Shown here piece after piece: positions 1 to 7,845 of a DNA stretch of 64,000 nt. Under the pieces are notes generated by a model, which had not been told where the DNA came from, did not search any database, and worked only from the letters and a program-made list of their open reading frames with translations. Location: the NCBI GenBank assembly GCA_003343905.1, contig QAKI01000051.1, forward strand, positions 82,190-146,189, given 5' to 3'. Numbering within the stretch: the first letter of the stretch is position 1; the number at the start of each line of letters is the position of its first letter. The position numbers and the translations under genes were made by a program. This stretch comes from Subdoligranulum variabile. GTDB lineage: Bacteria > Bacillota > Clostridia > Oscillospirales > Ruminococcaceae.

Positions 1-689
1 CGGGCTTTGGCAAAGCCCTGCAAAGTTGCGGCCAGATGCCCCAGCGTTACCCGGTGCACCGGGTGGATGCGGCAGAAGCCCTCGGCGTCGCGCTGGGCGG
101 TACCGTGCAGCAGTACGTCCAGCAGGCACTGGACCACATCGTCGATGTAGACCAGCGGCAATTCGAAAGCGGGGTCCCGCACCTCGATGGGCAGCCCGCG
201 CGCGATGTTGTAGCAGAAAGTGGCCACAACGCTGTTGTAGTTGGGGCGGCACCATTTGCCGAACACGCCCTCCATGCGGAAGACATACACCGGCGCGCCG
301 GTGGCCTGCCCGTGGGCGAAGATGGCGTCTTCAGCCTGCTTTTTGCTCTTGCCGTAGTCGTTGTCCAGCGCGGCCTGGATGCTGCTGGTCACCACCACCG
401 GGGCACGGTTGCCGCTGCGGGCCAGCAGGTCCAGCATCGTTTCGGTCAGCCCGGCGTTGCCCTGGTAGAATTCGCTGGGGTCCTTGGGGCGGTTGATGCC
501 CGCCAGATGGACCACGAACGCCGCGCGGCGGCAGTAATCGGCCAGCGTTTCCACCGTGTCGTCCTTTTCAAACAGCAGCAGGTCCCGGCAGCCCATGGCG
601 TGCAGCGTGGCTACCAGATTGCGGCCCACGAACCCGCCCGCGCCGGTGATGAGGATGGGGGAGGGCAAAGTGGTATTCTCACTCGGCAT
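1..689 (-). CDS. CapF-like UDP-sugar reductase, N-terminal part (runs off left edge)
   Basis: The frame starts at the ATG at 689 and is open to the window edge, giving about 229 residues with no stop. The protein begins MPSENTTLPSPILITGAGGF, an extended-SDR Rossmann motif (GAGGFVG near residues 17-23). Known CapF/WbjC proteins are about 370 residues: an NAD(P)-reductase domain plus a C-terminal cupin. Only the reductase domain is visible here. Its start overlaps the end of the CapE-like gene by 11 bp, the same capE-capF order used to make UDP-N-acetyl-L-fucosamine precursors for capsule. The substrate is inferred from that pairing. Another NAD-dependent epimerase/reductase of surface-sugar synthesis is the alternative. 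Confidence 0.8.
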   Translation of the reverse strand, partial: MPSENTTLPSPILITGAGGFVGRNLVATLHAMGCRDLLLFEKDDTVETLADYCRRAAFVVHLAGINRPKDPSEFYQGNAGLTETMLDLLARSGNRAPVVVTSSIQAALDNDYGKSKKQAEDAIFAHGQATGAPVYVFRMEGVFGKWCRPNYNSVVATFCYNIARGLPIEVRDPAFELPLVYIDDVVQCLLDVLLHGTAQRDAEGFCRIHPVHRVTLGHLAATLQGFAKA

Positions 690-1728
690 TTTTGGCAAGC
701 TCCTCTTTGATGTAGTCGGTGGTCATGATCTTTTCGATCGTCTGTTCCACGTTCAGGCGGCGGGTGTTGTGGCTGGTGTAGTCCTCGTCGGCCTGGGTGT
801 GGACCTGACCTTTGACGAAGAACTTGTCGTAGTTAAGGTCGCGGGTATCGGCCGCCACGCGGAAATAGTTGCCCATGTCCTCGCTGCGCGTGCGTTCCTC
901 CTTCGTCATCAGCGTTTCGTACAGCTTTTCGCCGTGGCGGGTGCCGATGATGCGGGTGCCGGTGTCGCCGAACAGCTTCTGCACCGCCTTCGCCAGGTCG
1001 CCGATGGTGGAAGCGTCGGATTTCTGGATGAACAGGTCGCCGGGGTTGGCGTGCTCAAACGCAAACATGACCAGATCCACGGCCTCGTCCAGGTTCATCA
1101 GGAAGCGGGTCATATCGGGGTTGGTGATGGTGATGGGGTTGCCCGCGCGGATCTGATCCACGAACAGCGGGATCACGCTGCCGCGGCTGCACATGACGTT
1201 GCCGTAGCGGGTGCAGCAGATGACCGGGCCGCCGCGCTGGGCGGACACGCGCGCATTGGCGGTGATGACGTGCTCCATCATCGCCTTGGAGATGCCCATG
1301 GCATTGATGGGGTAGGCCGCCTTGTCGGTGGACAGGCAGACCACCCGTTCCACATTGGCCTCGATGGCGGCATGCAGCAGGTTGTCGGTGCCTTCAATAT
1401 TGGTGCGCACGGCTTCCATGGGGAAGAACTCGCAGGACGGCACCTGCTTGAGCGCCGCCGCGTGGAAGATGAAGTTGACGCCGGGCATCACATCCCGCAG
1501 GCTCTGGATGTTGCGCACGTCGCCGATGTAGAACTTGACCTTTTCGTAGTGTTCGGGGTAGCGGGCCTGCAGTTCGTGGCGCATATCGTCCTGCTTTTTC
1601 TCGTCACGGGAAAAAATACGGATCTCGCCGATGTCGGTGGTCAGGAAATGCTTCAGCACCGTATGACCGAAACTGCCGGTACCGCCGGTGATCAGAAGAG
1701 TCTTGTCCTTGAAAATGCTGTTTGCCAT
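679..1728 (-). CDS. capE: CapE-like UDP-GlcNAc 4,6-dehydratase / 5-epimerase
   Basis: This 349-residue extended SDR starts at the ATG at 1728, preceded by AAGGAGG; a longer upstream frame lacks a ribosome site. The NAD-binding GGTGSFG lies at residues 15-21 and STDK at 133-136. MGISK sits at 144-148 where most SDRs have YxxxK; Met in place of the catalytic Tyr is a feature of the CapE/WbjB group of inverting dehydratases. The expected reaction is UDP-GlcNAc to UDP-2-acetamido-2,6-dideoxy-L-arabino-hexos-4-ulose in the cytoplasm, the first step toward UDP-L-FucNAc or related capsule sugars. The downstream CapF-like gene overlaps it. A FlaA1-like dehydratase acting on the same substrate is the main alternative. 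Confidence 0.88.
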   Translation of the reverse strand: MANSIFKDKTLLITGGTGSFGHTVLKHFLTTDIGEIRIFSRDEKKQDDMRHELQARYPEHYEKVKFYIGDVRNIQSLRDVMPGVNFIFHAAALKQVPSCEFFPMEAVRTNIEGTDNLLHAAIEANVERVVCLSTDKAAYPINAMGISKAMMEHVITANARVSAQRGGPVICCTRYGNVMCSRGSVIPLFVDQIRAGNPITITNPDMTRFLMNLDEAVDLVMFAFEHANPGDLFIQKSDASTIGDLAKAVQKLFGDTGTRIIGTRHGEKLYETLMTKEERTRSEDMGNYFRVAADTRDLNYDKFFVKGQVHTQADEDYTSHNTRRLNVEQTIEKIMTTDYIKEELAKNAE

Positions 1729-1772
1729 GGGGGCCTCCTTATTTTTCCTGCGCACAAAGGCACAAATATCCT

Positions 1773-1801
1773 TTTATAATCTTTATTATTTTAGCACACA
1801 A
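1773..1801 (-). promoter_or_regulatory. Predicted sigma-A promoter of the capE-capF genes
   Basis: On the minus strand, -35 TTGTGT (1801-1796) and -10 TATAAA (1778-1773) are separated by 17 bp. It lies about 45 bp upstream of the capE start, in the AT-rich part of the divergent capE/pepT spacer. Assigned by consensus only. Confidence 0.5.
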
Positions 1802-1812
1802 ACGGCCGTTTG
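1799..1812. promoter_or_regulatory. Perfect 14-bp palindrome in the divergent capE/pepT spacer (possible operator)
   Basis: CAAACGGCCGTTTG is a perfect inverted repeat. It overlaps the predicted -35 box of the capE promoter and sits 15 bp upstream of the pepT -35 box, where a repressor could act on one or both genes. No regulator gene is adjacent. Confidence 0.35.
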
Positions 1813-1826
1813 AAAAGTAGACTGCC

Positions 1827-1855
1827 TTGGAAAATGCTGCTTTTTGTGGTATAAT
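1827..1855 (+). promoter_or_regulatory. Predicted sigma-A promoter of pepT
   Basis: TTGGAA (1827-1832), a 17-bp spacer and a perfect TATAAT (1850-1855). Transcription would start near 1862, leaving a leader of about 100 nt before the pepT start at 1960. Confidence 0.75.
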
Positions 1856-1884
1856 AGCGGCATGGCGGCGGTCATGCCGTTTTT

Positions 1885-1933
1885 GCGCGCCGTTTTGGCG
1901 CGCCACATTCCAAATACAGGCGGGGTTCCCGCC
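1885..1933 (+). other. Two small hairpins in the pepT leader
   Basis: The leader holds GCGCGCC (1885-1891) / GGCGCGC (1897-1903) with a 5-nt loop, then GGCGGG (1919-1924) / CCCGCC (1928-1933) with a 3-nt loop. Neither is followed by a T-run, so they are not terminators as written. They could affect mRNA stability or access to the ribosome site at 1943-1950. Confidence 0.4.
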
Positions 1934-1959
1934 GCAGATATAAAGGAGGAAGCAGCCTT

Positions 1960-3174
1960 ATGCGCGCTTACGAACGGTTTTTGCAGTATGTCACCGTGCA
2001 CACTACCTCGGACCCCAACACCGGGACCCATCCCAGCACCATGCGCCAGTTCGACCTGGCCCGCAAACTGGTGGAGGAGCTGAAAGGCCTGGGCCTGACG
2101 GACGCCCATGTGGATGAGCACTGCTATGTCTACGCCACGCTGCCCGCCACCCCGGGGCAGGAGAACGCGCCCGCGCTGGGCTTCATCGCCCATGTGGATA
2201 CCACCGACGACGCCAGCGGCGAGAACGTCAAGCCGCAGCTTCACCCCAACTATGACGGCGGCCCCGTCACACTGCCCGCCACCGGCGCGGTGCTGGACCC
2301 GGCAGTGTTCCCGTTCCTCAAAGAGATGAAAGGCCAGACCCTTATCACGGCGGACGGCTCCACGCTGCTGGGCGCCGACGATAAGGCCGGCGTGGCCGAG
2401 ATCATGACGATGGTGGAGCGCGTGCAGGCCGAGGGCCGCCCCCATGGCAAGCTGTGCATCGGCTTCACCCCGGACGAAGAGATCAGCGAGGGCGCCAGCC
2501 TGTTCGATGTGGACCATTTCGGCGCGTCGTATGCTTACACAGTGGACGGCGACGACGTGGGCGAGATCAGCTATGAAAACTTCAACGCCGCCGCGGCCAT
2601 CGTGACGGTGCACGGTTTCAGCGTGCATCCCGGCAGCGCCAAGAACGCCATGCGCAACGCCCAGAATATTGCCATCGAGTTCCATCAGGCGCTCCCGGCG
2701 TTCTCCCGCCCGGAGCACACCGAAGGGCGCGAAGGATTCTTCCACCTGACCAGCATGCAGGGCGATGTGACCACCGCCCATCTGGGCTACATCGTGCGCG
2801 ACCATGACGCCGCCAGGTTCGCGGCCCGCAAGGCGCAGATGCAGCACATTGCCGACTGCCTGAACGAGCGGTACGGCGCGGGCACCGTGGAACTGGAACT
2901 GCACGACAGCTACTATAATATGGAGGAGAAGATCCGTCCCCATTTCCATCTGGTGGAAAACGCCCGCAAGGCCATCCGTGCGGCGGGGCTGGAACCCATC
3001 GAAACGCCTGTGCGCGGCGGCACCGACGGCGCCACCCTGAGCTACATGGGCCTGCCCTGCCCGAACCTGGGCACCGGCGGGTTCAACTTCCATGGCCCCT
3101 GCGAGTGCATCACGGCAGAAAAGATGGACCAGAGCGTGGAAGTCCTGCTCAATCTGGTAGACCTCTACAAGTAA
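1960..3174 (+). CDS. pepT: Peptidase T (tripeptide aminopeptidase, M20 family)
   Basis: 404 residues, the normal PepT length. It removes the N-terminal residue from tripeptides in the cytoplasm using two zinc ions. Visible M20 metal/catalytic motifs are HVD (residues 78-80), LGADDKAG (the bridging Asp), TPDEE (catalytic and metal Glu), VDGDD and, near the C terminus, GGTDGA. The ATG at 1960 has AAAGGAGGA 10 bp upstream. The gene is monocistronic, with its own promoter at 1827-1855 and an intrinsic terminator at 3247. No signal peptide is seen. Family assignment is firm; a related M20 di/tripeptidase is the only realistic alternative. Confidence 0.95.
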   Translation: MRAYERFLQYVTVHTTSDPNTGTHPSTMRQFDLARKLVEELKGLGLTDAHVDEHCYVYATLPATPGQENAPALGFIAHVDTTDDASGENVKPQLHPNYDGGPVTLPATGAVLDPAVFPFLKEMKGQTLITADGSTLLGADDKAGVAEIMTMVERVQAEGRPHGKLCIGFTPDEEISEGASLFDVDHFGASYAYTVDGDDVGEISYENFNAAAAIVTVHGFSVHPGSAKNAMRNAQNIAIEFHQALPAFSRPEHTEGREGFFHLTSMQGDVTTAHLGYIVRDHDAARFAARKAQMQHIADCLNERYGAGTVELELHDSYYNMEEKIRPHFHLVENARKAIRAAGLEPIETPVRGGTDGATLSYMGLPCPNLGTGGFNFHGPCECITAEKMDQSVEVLLNLVDLYK

Positions 3175-3246
3175 GCCGTTCATTGGGTGGTCAAGCTGCA
3201 TAAACGGCCAAGCTGCTGATTTCACAAGACTTTTTATAGGTACGGC

Positions 3247-3277
3247 AAAGCGCCGGAGCATTTTGCTCCGGCGCTTT
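3247..3277 (+). terminator. Intrinsic terminator of pepT
   Basis: 14-bp perfect stem, arm AAAGCGCCGGAGCA with a 3-nt TTT loop, ending in TTTCTT. It lies 73 bp after the pepT stop. Confidence 0.85.
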
Positions 3278-3288
3278 CTTGTATAACG

Positions 3289-3319
3289 AAAAAGCACGGT
3301 GCAGCGCACCGTGCTTTTT
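3289..3319. terminator. Bidirectional terminator between pepT and mrr
   Basis: GCACGGTGC (3294-3302) pairs perfectly with GCACCGTGC (3306-3314) and is flanked by AAAAA and TTTTT, so it can stop convergent transcription from both pepT (+) and the mrr gene (-). Confidence 0.85.
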
Positions 3320-3350
3320 ATATGAGCGCAACAGTCAGTAAACGGTTCGA

Positions 3351-4271
3351 TCAATCAAAATCCTCGCTGAAAAAGTCGCTGTCTATGCGTTTGATTTGGT
3401 AAACAGCCTCCGTGGAAACACCAAGATTATACTCGATCATGTATTTTGCCAAAGATTGCCCATCTACCAGGACCACCTTGGTTGTGTGCTGCCGATTGGC
3501 ATATACCCGGGCTTCTTTGGAAAATTGTGAAGTTGTGATGAAAAGCCCTTTGTTCGCTCCCTGCCCGGCAAGGGCGCCGACAAACTTTTGAATCTCCGGC
3601 CGTCCAATCACGTGGTCCCTGTCCCAACGCTTCGCCTGAATATAAATCAGGCTGAATCCCAGTTTGTCTTCCCGAATGATCCCGTCGATCCCTTCGTCTC
3701 CTGGCTTTCCTGTTACCGCACCGGCATCGGAAACCGTACCGCCATAGCCCATATTTTCCAACAATTTGACTACCAGCTTTTCAAAAAAGTCCGGGGACTG
3801 CTTCAAAATTTCTGTCAGCAAGTCATCGGCAAGCGCCTCGGTCATTTGAGAATAGGCGGAATCGAGCGTGTCCTGGGGCGTCTGGCTGCGCTGCTCTTTG
3901 TTTGCATTCGACTGCACGGGCGCGTCCTGCTGGTGCACGAATTCGCGGAAAGATTCAAATTGTTCCAACAATGTATTGTCGATAACAGCAGGGTTTGAAT
4001 CCAAAATCTTTTTTCCAGTATCGGTGATCTGGTAAAACCCGCGCTTGATGGTATCAACTAGGCCGGCCTTTTTCAAATAGGTGCGCGTCCACCCTACGCG
4101 GTTGTCAAAAACCTTTTGTCGTCCGCTGGGTTGCAGCACTTGCCGTTCCTCATCGCTGACGGAAAGGCTGTTGGCAATAAAGTCTTTCAATTCTTTGCTG
4201 GAATGTGGCTTTTGGTCTGCGAGACACTGTAAAAATTCACGATACATCTCGTTATACTTTGGAATTGCCAT
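3351..4271 (-). CDS. mrr: Mrr-type restriction endonuclease
   Basis: 306 residues, close to E. coli Mrr (304). The N-terminal half is the Mrr winged-helix recognition domain, beginning MAIPKYNEMYREFLQCL, which lines up with the E. coli start. The C-terminal Mrr_cat (PD-(D/E)xK) nuclease domain shows GDEGIDG (residues 191-197) and QAKRW (212-216), so the catalytic Asp and the QxK element are intact. Mrr cuts DNA carrying foreign adenine or cytosine methylation. An ATG 12 bp upstream (4283) is possible but sits directly against its AAAGG. No methyltransferase is nearby, as expected for a type IV enzyme. Codon use looks more AT-rich than the neighbours, consistent with acquisition. Confidence 0.88.
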   Translation of the reverse strand: MAIPKYNEMYREFLQCLADQKPHSSKELKDFIANSLSVSDEERQVLQPSGRQKVFDNRVGWTRTYLKKAGLVDTIKRGFYQITDTGKKILDSNPAVIDNTLLEQFESFREFVHQQDAPVQSNANKEQRSQTPQDTLDSAYSQMTEALADDLLTEILKQSPDFFEKLVVKLLENMGYGGTVSDAGAVTGKPGDEGIDGIIREDKLGFSLIYIQAKRWDRDHVIGRPEIQKFVGALAGQGANKGLFITTSQFSKEARVYANRQHTTKVVLVDGQSLAKYMIEYNLGVSTEAVYQIKRIDSDFFSEDFD

Positions 4272-4326
4272 CCGCTGCGCCATCCTTTGAATAAATTTGA
4301 ACTATGATCCTGATCTTACTTACTTA

Positions 4327-4363
4327 ACAAAAAAGGAGCACCCAATAAAATCGGATACTCCTT
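4327..4363 (-). terminator. Terminator of tRNA-Gly
   Basis: On the minus strand AAGGAG (4363-4358) pairs with CTCCTT (4338-4333), with further pairing ATCC/GGGT inside, followed by a T-run. It starts about 12 nt after the tRNA 3' end. Confidence 0.75.
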
Positions 4364-4374
4364 ATATGAGGGGG

Positions 4375-4449
4375 TGGAGCAGGTGAAGGGAGTCGAACCC
4401 TCGTCCTCAGCTTGGAAGGCTGATGTACTAGCCGTTGTACGACACCTGC
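4375..4449 (-). tRNA. tRNA-Gly (anticodon TCC)
   Basis: 75 nt including an encoded CCA. Acceptor GCAGGTG pairs with CACCTGC; D-arm GTAC/GTAC; anticodon stem TCAGC/GCTGA with loop CTTCCAA (anticodon TCC, reads GGA/GGG); T-loop TTCGACT. It has its own promoter and terminator. Confidence 0.97.
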
Positions 4450-4461
4450 ATAACGTAGTTT

Positions 4462-4491
4462 ATTATACCCGCATGCGTTTCCATTTGTCAA
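4462..4491 (-). promoter_or_regulatory. Promoter of tRNA-Gly
   Basis: On the minus strand TTGACA (4491-4486), an 18-bp spacer and TATAAT (4467-4462), 13 bp before the tRNA. The 146 bp from 4492 to 4637, between this promoter and the acpP promoter, hold nothing else I can recognise. Confidence 0.85.
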
Positions 4492-4637
4492 GAGGGATTC
4501 CCGCAGGAGTTTTTGGCCACGTCCGAACCGCCGCGCCGCACCGCCTTTCGATAGAAAAATATCCGCGCAGAAGGAATCATTTTCAACGCAGGCGCATAAG
4601 CATTCAAAAAATACCTCAAAAATTTTATGTAAATATA

Positions 4638-4665
4638 TTGACAACCAGGGAGAATGCAGTATAAT
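4638..4665 (+). promoter_or_regulatory. Main promoter of the fatty acid synthesis operon
   Basis: Perfect TTGACA (4638-4643), a 16-bp spacer and perfect TATAAT (4660-4665), with AT-rich sequence upstream. The predicted start near 4672 leaves a leader of about 75 nt before acpP. Confidence 0.85.
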
Positions 4666-4676
4666 GATATAGTTCT

Positions 4677-4700
4677 TTTATCTAAATAAATTTAGGTAAA
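4677..4700. promoter_or_regulatory. 24-bp near-perfect palindrome just after the acpP transcription start (candidate operator)
   Basis: Arm TTTATCTAAAT (4677-4687), a 2-bp AA spacer and arm ATTTAGGTAAA (4690-4700). Ten of 11 positions are complementary. It lies 5-28 bp downstream of the predicted start, a classic repressor roadblock position for a fatty acid regulator. The sequence does not obviously match the FapR or streptococcal FabT consensus. The binding protein is unknown; the MarR regulator at the end of the operon is the obvious candidate. Confidence 0.55.
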
Positions 4701-4745
4701 ATTCATTTCAAGCCATCAATAACACAGACAAAGGAGCGTATCCCC

Positions 4746-4973
4746 ATGACTTTTGAAGAACTGAAGAACGTGATCGTTGACACCCTGAGCGCCGACGCCG
4801 ATGCCATCACGATGGAAGCCAGCCTGGCCGACGACCTGAACGCCGACAGCCTGGACGCTGTGGAACTGAACATGGCGCTGGAAGAGCAGTTCGGCGTTTC
4901 CATCCCGGACGAAGAGCTGGGCAACATGAAGACCGTGGGCGACATCTACAACTACCTGACCAAGAACGCCTGA
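4746..4973 (+). CDS. acpP: Acyl carrier protein
   Basis: 75 residues, acidic and four-helix, the usual ACP length. Ser35 in the NADSLDAVEL motif is the 4'-phosphopantetheine attachment site. It carries the growing acyl chain between the Fab enzymes encoded directly downstream. AAAGGAG lies 10 bp before the ATG. It is the first gene of the fab operon, controlled by the promoter at 4638 and possibly by the palindrome at 4677. It is followed by accD after 45 bp. Confidence 0.97.
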   Translation: MTFEELKNVIVDTLSADADAITMEASLADDLNADSLDAVELNMALEEQFGVSIPDEELGNMKTVGDIYNYLTKNA

Positions 4974-5018
4974 TCGTTTTCACCCATCTTCAAGCCATCA
5001 TACAGGAGGACCCCACCC

Positions 5019-5903
5019 ATGAATGTCAGCAAAATTTTTGCCCTGGGCACCCGCGAGCGGACATTCCAGCTCAAAGCAAGACGGGATGCCGGCACCGACA
5101 ACCCGCGCTGGCAGGCGCCGCAGTTTTTCACCTGTAAAAAGTGCGAGCGCCGCGCCACCCGGCAGATCTGGGCCAGCACGCTGTATGTGTGCCCCAACTG
5201 CGGGTACCACCACCCGGTTGGCGGTTACTACCGCCTGAGCATGGTGCTCGACCACGGGACCTTCCGGGAACTGGACGGGGAACTGGGCGGCGAAAATGTG
5301 CTGGCGTTCCCCGGCTATGACGAAAAGCTGGAAAAGCAGCGCGCCAAGACCGGCCTAAACGACGCCGCCGTGACCGCCACCGGCAAGATCGGCGGCGTAC
5401 AGGCGGTGGTCGCGGTGCTGGACAGCCGCTTCTTCATGGGCAGCATGGGCACGGCCGTGGGCGAGCGGGTGACCCGCGCGGTGGAGTACGCCACCGCCAA
5501 GCACCTGCCGCTGATCATCTTCTCGGCCAGCGGCGGCGCCCGTATGCAGGAGGGCATCTTCAGCCTGATGCAGATGGCCAAGACCAGCGCCGCCATCCAG
5601 CGTTTTCAGGAGCGCGGCGGCCTGTACATCAGCTACCTGACCCACCCCACCACCGGCGGCGTGACCGCCAGCTTTGCCAGCCTGGGCGACATCACGCTGG
5701 CGGAACCTGACGCGCTGATCGGCTTCGCCGGGCCGCGCGTGATCGAACAGACCATCGGGGAAAAGCTGCCCCAGGGCTTCCAGCGCGCGGAATACCTGCT
5801 GGACCACGGCTTTGTGGATCAGGTGGTGCCCCGCAGCGAGATGAAAAGCACCCTCACACGGCTGCTGCAACTGCACACGCAAGGGAGGAAACGCGGCGCA
5901 TGA
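5019..5903 (+). CDS. accD: Acetyl-CoA carboxylase carboxyltransferase, beta subunit
   Basis: 294 residues. An N-terminal zinc ribbon with Cys39, Cys42, Cys58 and Cys61 (TCKKC and VCPNCG) is followed by the crotonase-fold carboxyltransferase domain, with SASGGARMQEG and TTGGVTAS oxyanion-hole segments. With AccA it moves the carboxyl group from carboxybiotin to acetyl-CoA to make malonyl-CoA. AGGAGG precedes the ATG. The biotin carrier and biotin carboxylase genes (accB, accC) are not in this window and must lie elsewhere. The stop overlaps the accA start by 4 bp (ATGA), so the two subunits are translationally coupled. Confidence 0.96.
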   Translation: MNVSKIFALGTRERTFQLKARRDAGTDNPRWQAPQFFTCKKCERRATRQIWASTLYVCPNCGYHHPVGGYYRLSMVLDHGTFRELDGELGGENVLAFPGYDEKLEKQRAKTGLNDAAVTATGKIGGVQAVVAVLDSRFFMGSMGTAVGERVTRAVEYATAKHLPLIIFSASGGARMQEGIFSLMQMAKTSAAIQRFQERGGLYISYLTHPTTGGVTASFASLGDITLAEPDALIGFAGPRVIEQTIGEKLPQGFQRAEYLLDHGFVDQVVPRSEMKSTLTRLLQLHTQGRKRGA

Positions 5904-6871
5904 TCAAGGATATTCTCAAAGAACTGGAATCGCTCGATGAACGCATCGAGGCTTTGCAGAACCCGGCGGCGGAACCCGGCGCAGAAGAACAGCTTCTGGG
6001 CGAAGCCGCCCCGACGCCGGAGAGCACCGCCACCCTGGCGGAACTGGAAGCCATGCGGGACCAACTGCTGGAACAGTGCCGGACCCTGACCCCCGCGGAC
6101 CGCGTTTTTCTGGCCCGGCACCAGGGCCGCCCGCGCATCGACGAGTACATCGACGTGCTGTTTACCGATTTCTTTGAACAGCGCGGCGACCGCTTTTGCA
6201 GCGACGACGCCAGCATTTACGGCGGCATCGCGCGCTACAAGGGCGTCCCGGTAACGGTCATCGGCCACCGCAAAGGCTCCTCGCTGGAAGAAAATATGCG
6301 CTACCGCTTCGGCATGCCGGAGCCGGACGGCTACCGCAAAGCCCTGCGCATGATGCGGCAGGCGGAAAAATTCGACCGTCCCATCATCACGTTCATCGAC
6401 ACGCCGGGCGCTTACCCCGGCAAAGAAGCCGAAGAACGCGGCCAGGGCGAGGCCATCGCCCGCAACCTGGCGGAAATGAGCAGCCTGACGGTGCCGGTCA
6501 TCGCCGTGGTGACGGGCGAGGGCAGCAGCGGCGGCGCGCTGGCGCTGGGCGTTGCCAACCACATCCTGATGCTGGAAAACGCCGTCTACTCGGTCCTCAG
6601 CCCGGAAGGCTTCGCCAGCATCCTGTGGAAAGATTCCAGCCGCAGCGGCGAAGCGTGCGAGATCATGAAGCTGACGGCGCAGGACCTGTATGAAGGCGGC
6701 ATCGTGGAAGAAGTCATCCCCGAGCCGCTGGGCGGCGCGCAGCGCGACCACAAGCAGCTTTTTGCGGCGTTGGATGCGGCGCTGGAACACCACCTGACCC
6801 AGCTGTGCAAGCTGAACGGAAAAGCCCTGGCGGAGCAGCGGTATAAAAAGTACCGCCAGATCGGCCAGTGA
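5900..6871 (+). CDS. accA: Acetyl-CoA carboxylase carboxyltransferase, alpha subunit
   Basis: 323 residues, standard AccA size. A helical N-terminal section (KDILKELESLDERIEAL) is followed by the carboxyltransferase domain with RMMRQAEKFDRPIITFIDTP, PGAYPGKEAEERGQGEAIA and GEGSSGGALALG, which form the acyl-CoA and carboxybiotin sites. It pairs with AccD in an alpha2-beta2 complex. The start overlaps accD by ATGA. fabH follows after a 23-bp gap that carries a GAGGAAG ribosome site. Confidence 0.96.
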   Translation: MIKDILKELESLDERIEALQNPAAEPGAEEQLLGEAAPTPESTATLAELEAMRDQLLEQCRTLTPADRVFLARHQGRPRIDEYIDVLFTDFFEQRGDRFCSDDASIYGGIARYKGVPVTVIGHRKGSSLEENMRYRFGMPEPDGYRKALRMMRQAEKFDRPIITFIDTPGAYPGKEAEERGQGEAIARNLAEMSSLTVPVIAVVTGEGSSGGALALGVANHILMLENAVYSVLSPEGFASILWKDSSRSGEACEIMKLTAQDLYEGGIVEEVIPEPLGGAQRDHKQLFAALDAALEHHLTQLCKLNGKALAEQRYKKYRQIGQ

Positions 6872-6894
6872 GATACGACGGATCGAGGAAGAGT

Positions 6895-7845
6895 ATGGAA
6901 GGTTTGCAGTTGATCGCCACCGGCGGGGCCGTGCCCGGCCGGCTGGTCACGAACGACGATTTGAGCAGACTGGTGGATACCAGTGACGAATGGATCACCA
7001 CCCGCACCGGCATCCGCCAGCGGCATTTCTGCGGGGAGGGCGAAAGCGCTACGACCCTGGCCGTAACGGCCGCCCGGCAGGCGTTGGAACGCAGCGGGCT
7101 GGACGCCGGGCAGATCGGCTGCTGTGTGTGCGGCACGCTTTCGGCGGAATACGCCACCCCCAGCATGGCCTGCCTGGTCCAGAAAGAACTGGGCCTGCCG
7201 CAGGACATCCCGGTCCTGGATGTCAACGCAGCCTGCTCCGGCTTCATCTATGCCGCGGCGGTAGCCCGCGGGCTGCTGGCCGTCCGGCCGGGGGATGCCC
7301 GCCGCTATGCGCTGGTCATCGGGTGCGAGCAGCTCTCCCGCCTGATGGACATGACCGACCGCAGCACCTGTGTGCTGTTCGGAGACGGCGCGGGCGCCGC
7401 GATCTTTGAACTCGTGCCGGACGCCGAGTTCGCAGTGGACCTGGGCGCGCGGGGCGATCTGGCGATCGAAACGCCGTCCGGCGGCCCCATTCGGATGGAC
7501 GGCAAGGCGGTGTTCCGCTTTGCGGTGGACGCGCTGCCCCGCACGCTGCATGCTGTGCTGGACGCCACCCACCACACGCTGGACGATGTGGACTGGGTGG
7601 TCTGCCATCAGGCCAACAGCCGCATCATCGACCACTGCGTCAAGAAACTGGCGGCTGACCCCGGCAAATTCTATAAGAATATGGACCGCCACGGCAACAC
7701 CAGCGCCGCCAGCATCCCGGTGGCGCTGAACGAACTGGCCGAGTCGGGCCGCCTGCAGCCCGGCATGCGGGTCGCCTGCATCGGGTTTGGCGGCGGCCTG
7801 ACTTGGGGCGGTATGCTCATCACTGTGAAAGGAAGCACTGTATGA
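6895..7845 (+). CDS. fabH: Beta-ketoacyl-ACP synthase III
   Basis: 316 residues. FabH starts chains by condensing acetyl- or branched acyl-CoA with malonyl-ACP. The catalytic triad is visible: Cys114 in NAACSGF, His in CHQANSRI, and Asn in RHGNTSAASIP. The ATG at 6895 is chosen because GAGGAAG lies just upstream and MEGLQLIATGGAVP matches the family N terminus; a GTG 27 bp upstream has no ribosome site. The stop overlaps the fabK start (GTATGA), so the genes are coupled. Confidence 0.95.
   Translation: MEGLQLIATGGAVPGRLVTNDDLSRLVDTSDEWITTRTGIRQRHFCGEGESATTLAVTAARQALERSGLDAGQIGCCVCGTLSAEYATPSMACLVQKELGLPQDIPVLDVNAACSGFIYAAAVARGLLAVRPGDARRYALVIGCEQLSRLMDMTDRSTCVLFGDGAGAAIFELVPDAEFAVDLGARGDLAIETPSGGPIRMDGKAVFRFAVDALPRTLHAVLDATHHTLDDVDWVVCHQANSRIIDHCVKKLAADPGKFYKNMDRHGNTSAASIPVALNELAESGRLQPGMRVACIGFGGGLTWGGMLITVKGSTV

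Noticed and set aside
4374..4664. Plus-strand frame of 96 codons across tRNA-Gly
   Set aside because: It reads antisense through the tRNA and its promoter and has no protein features.
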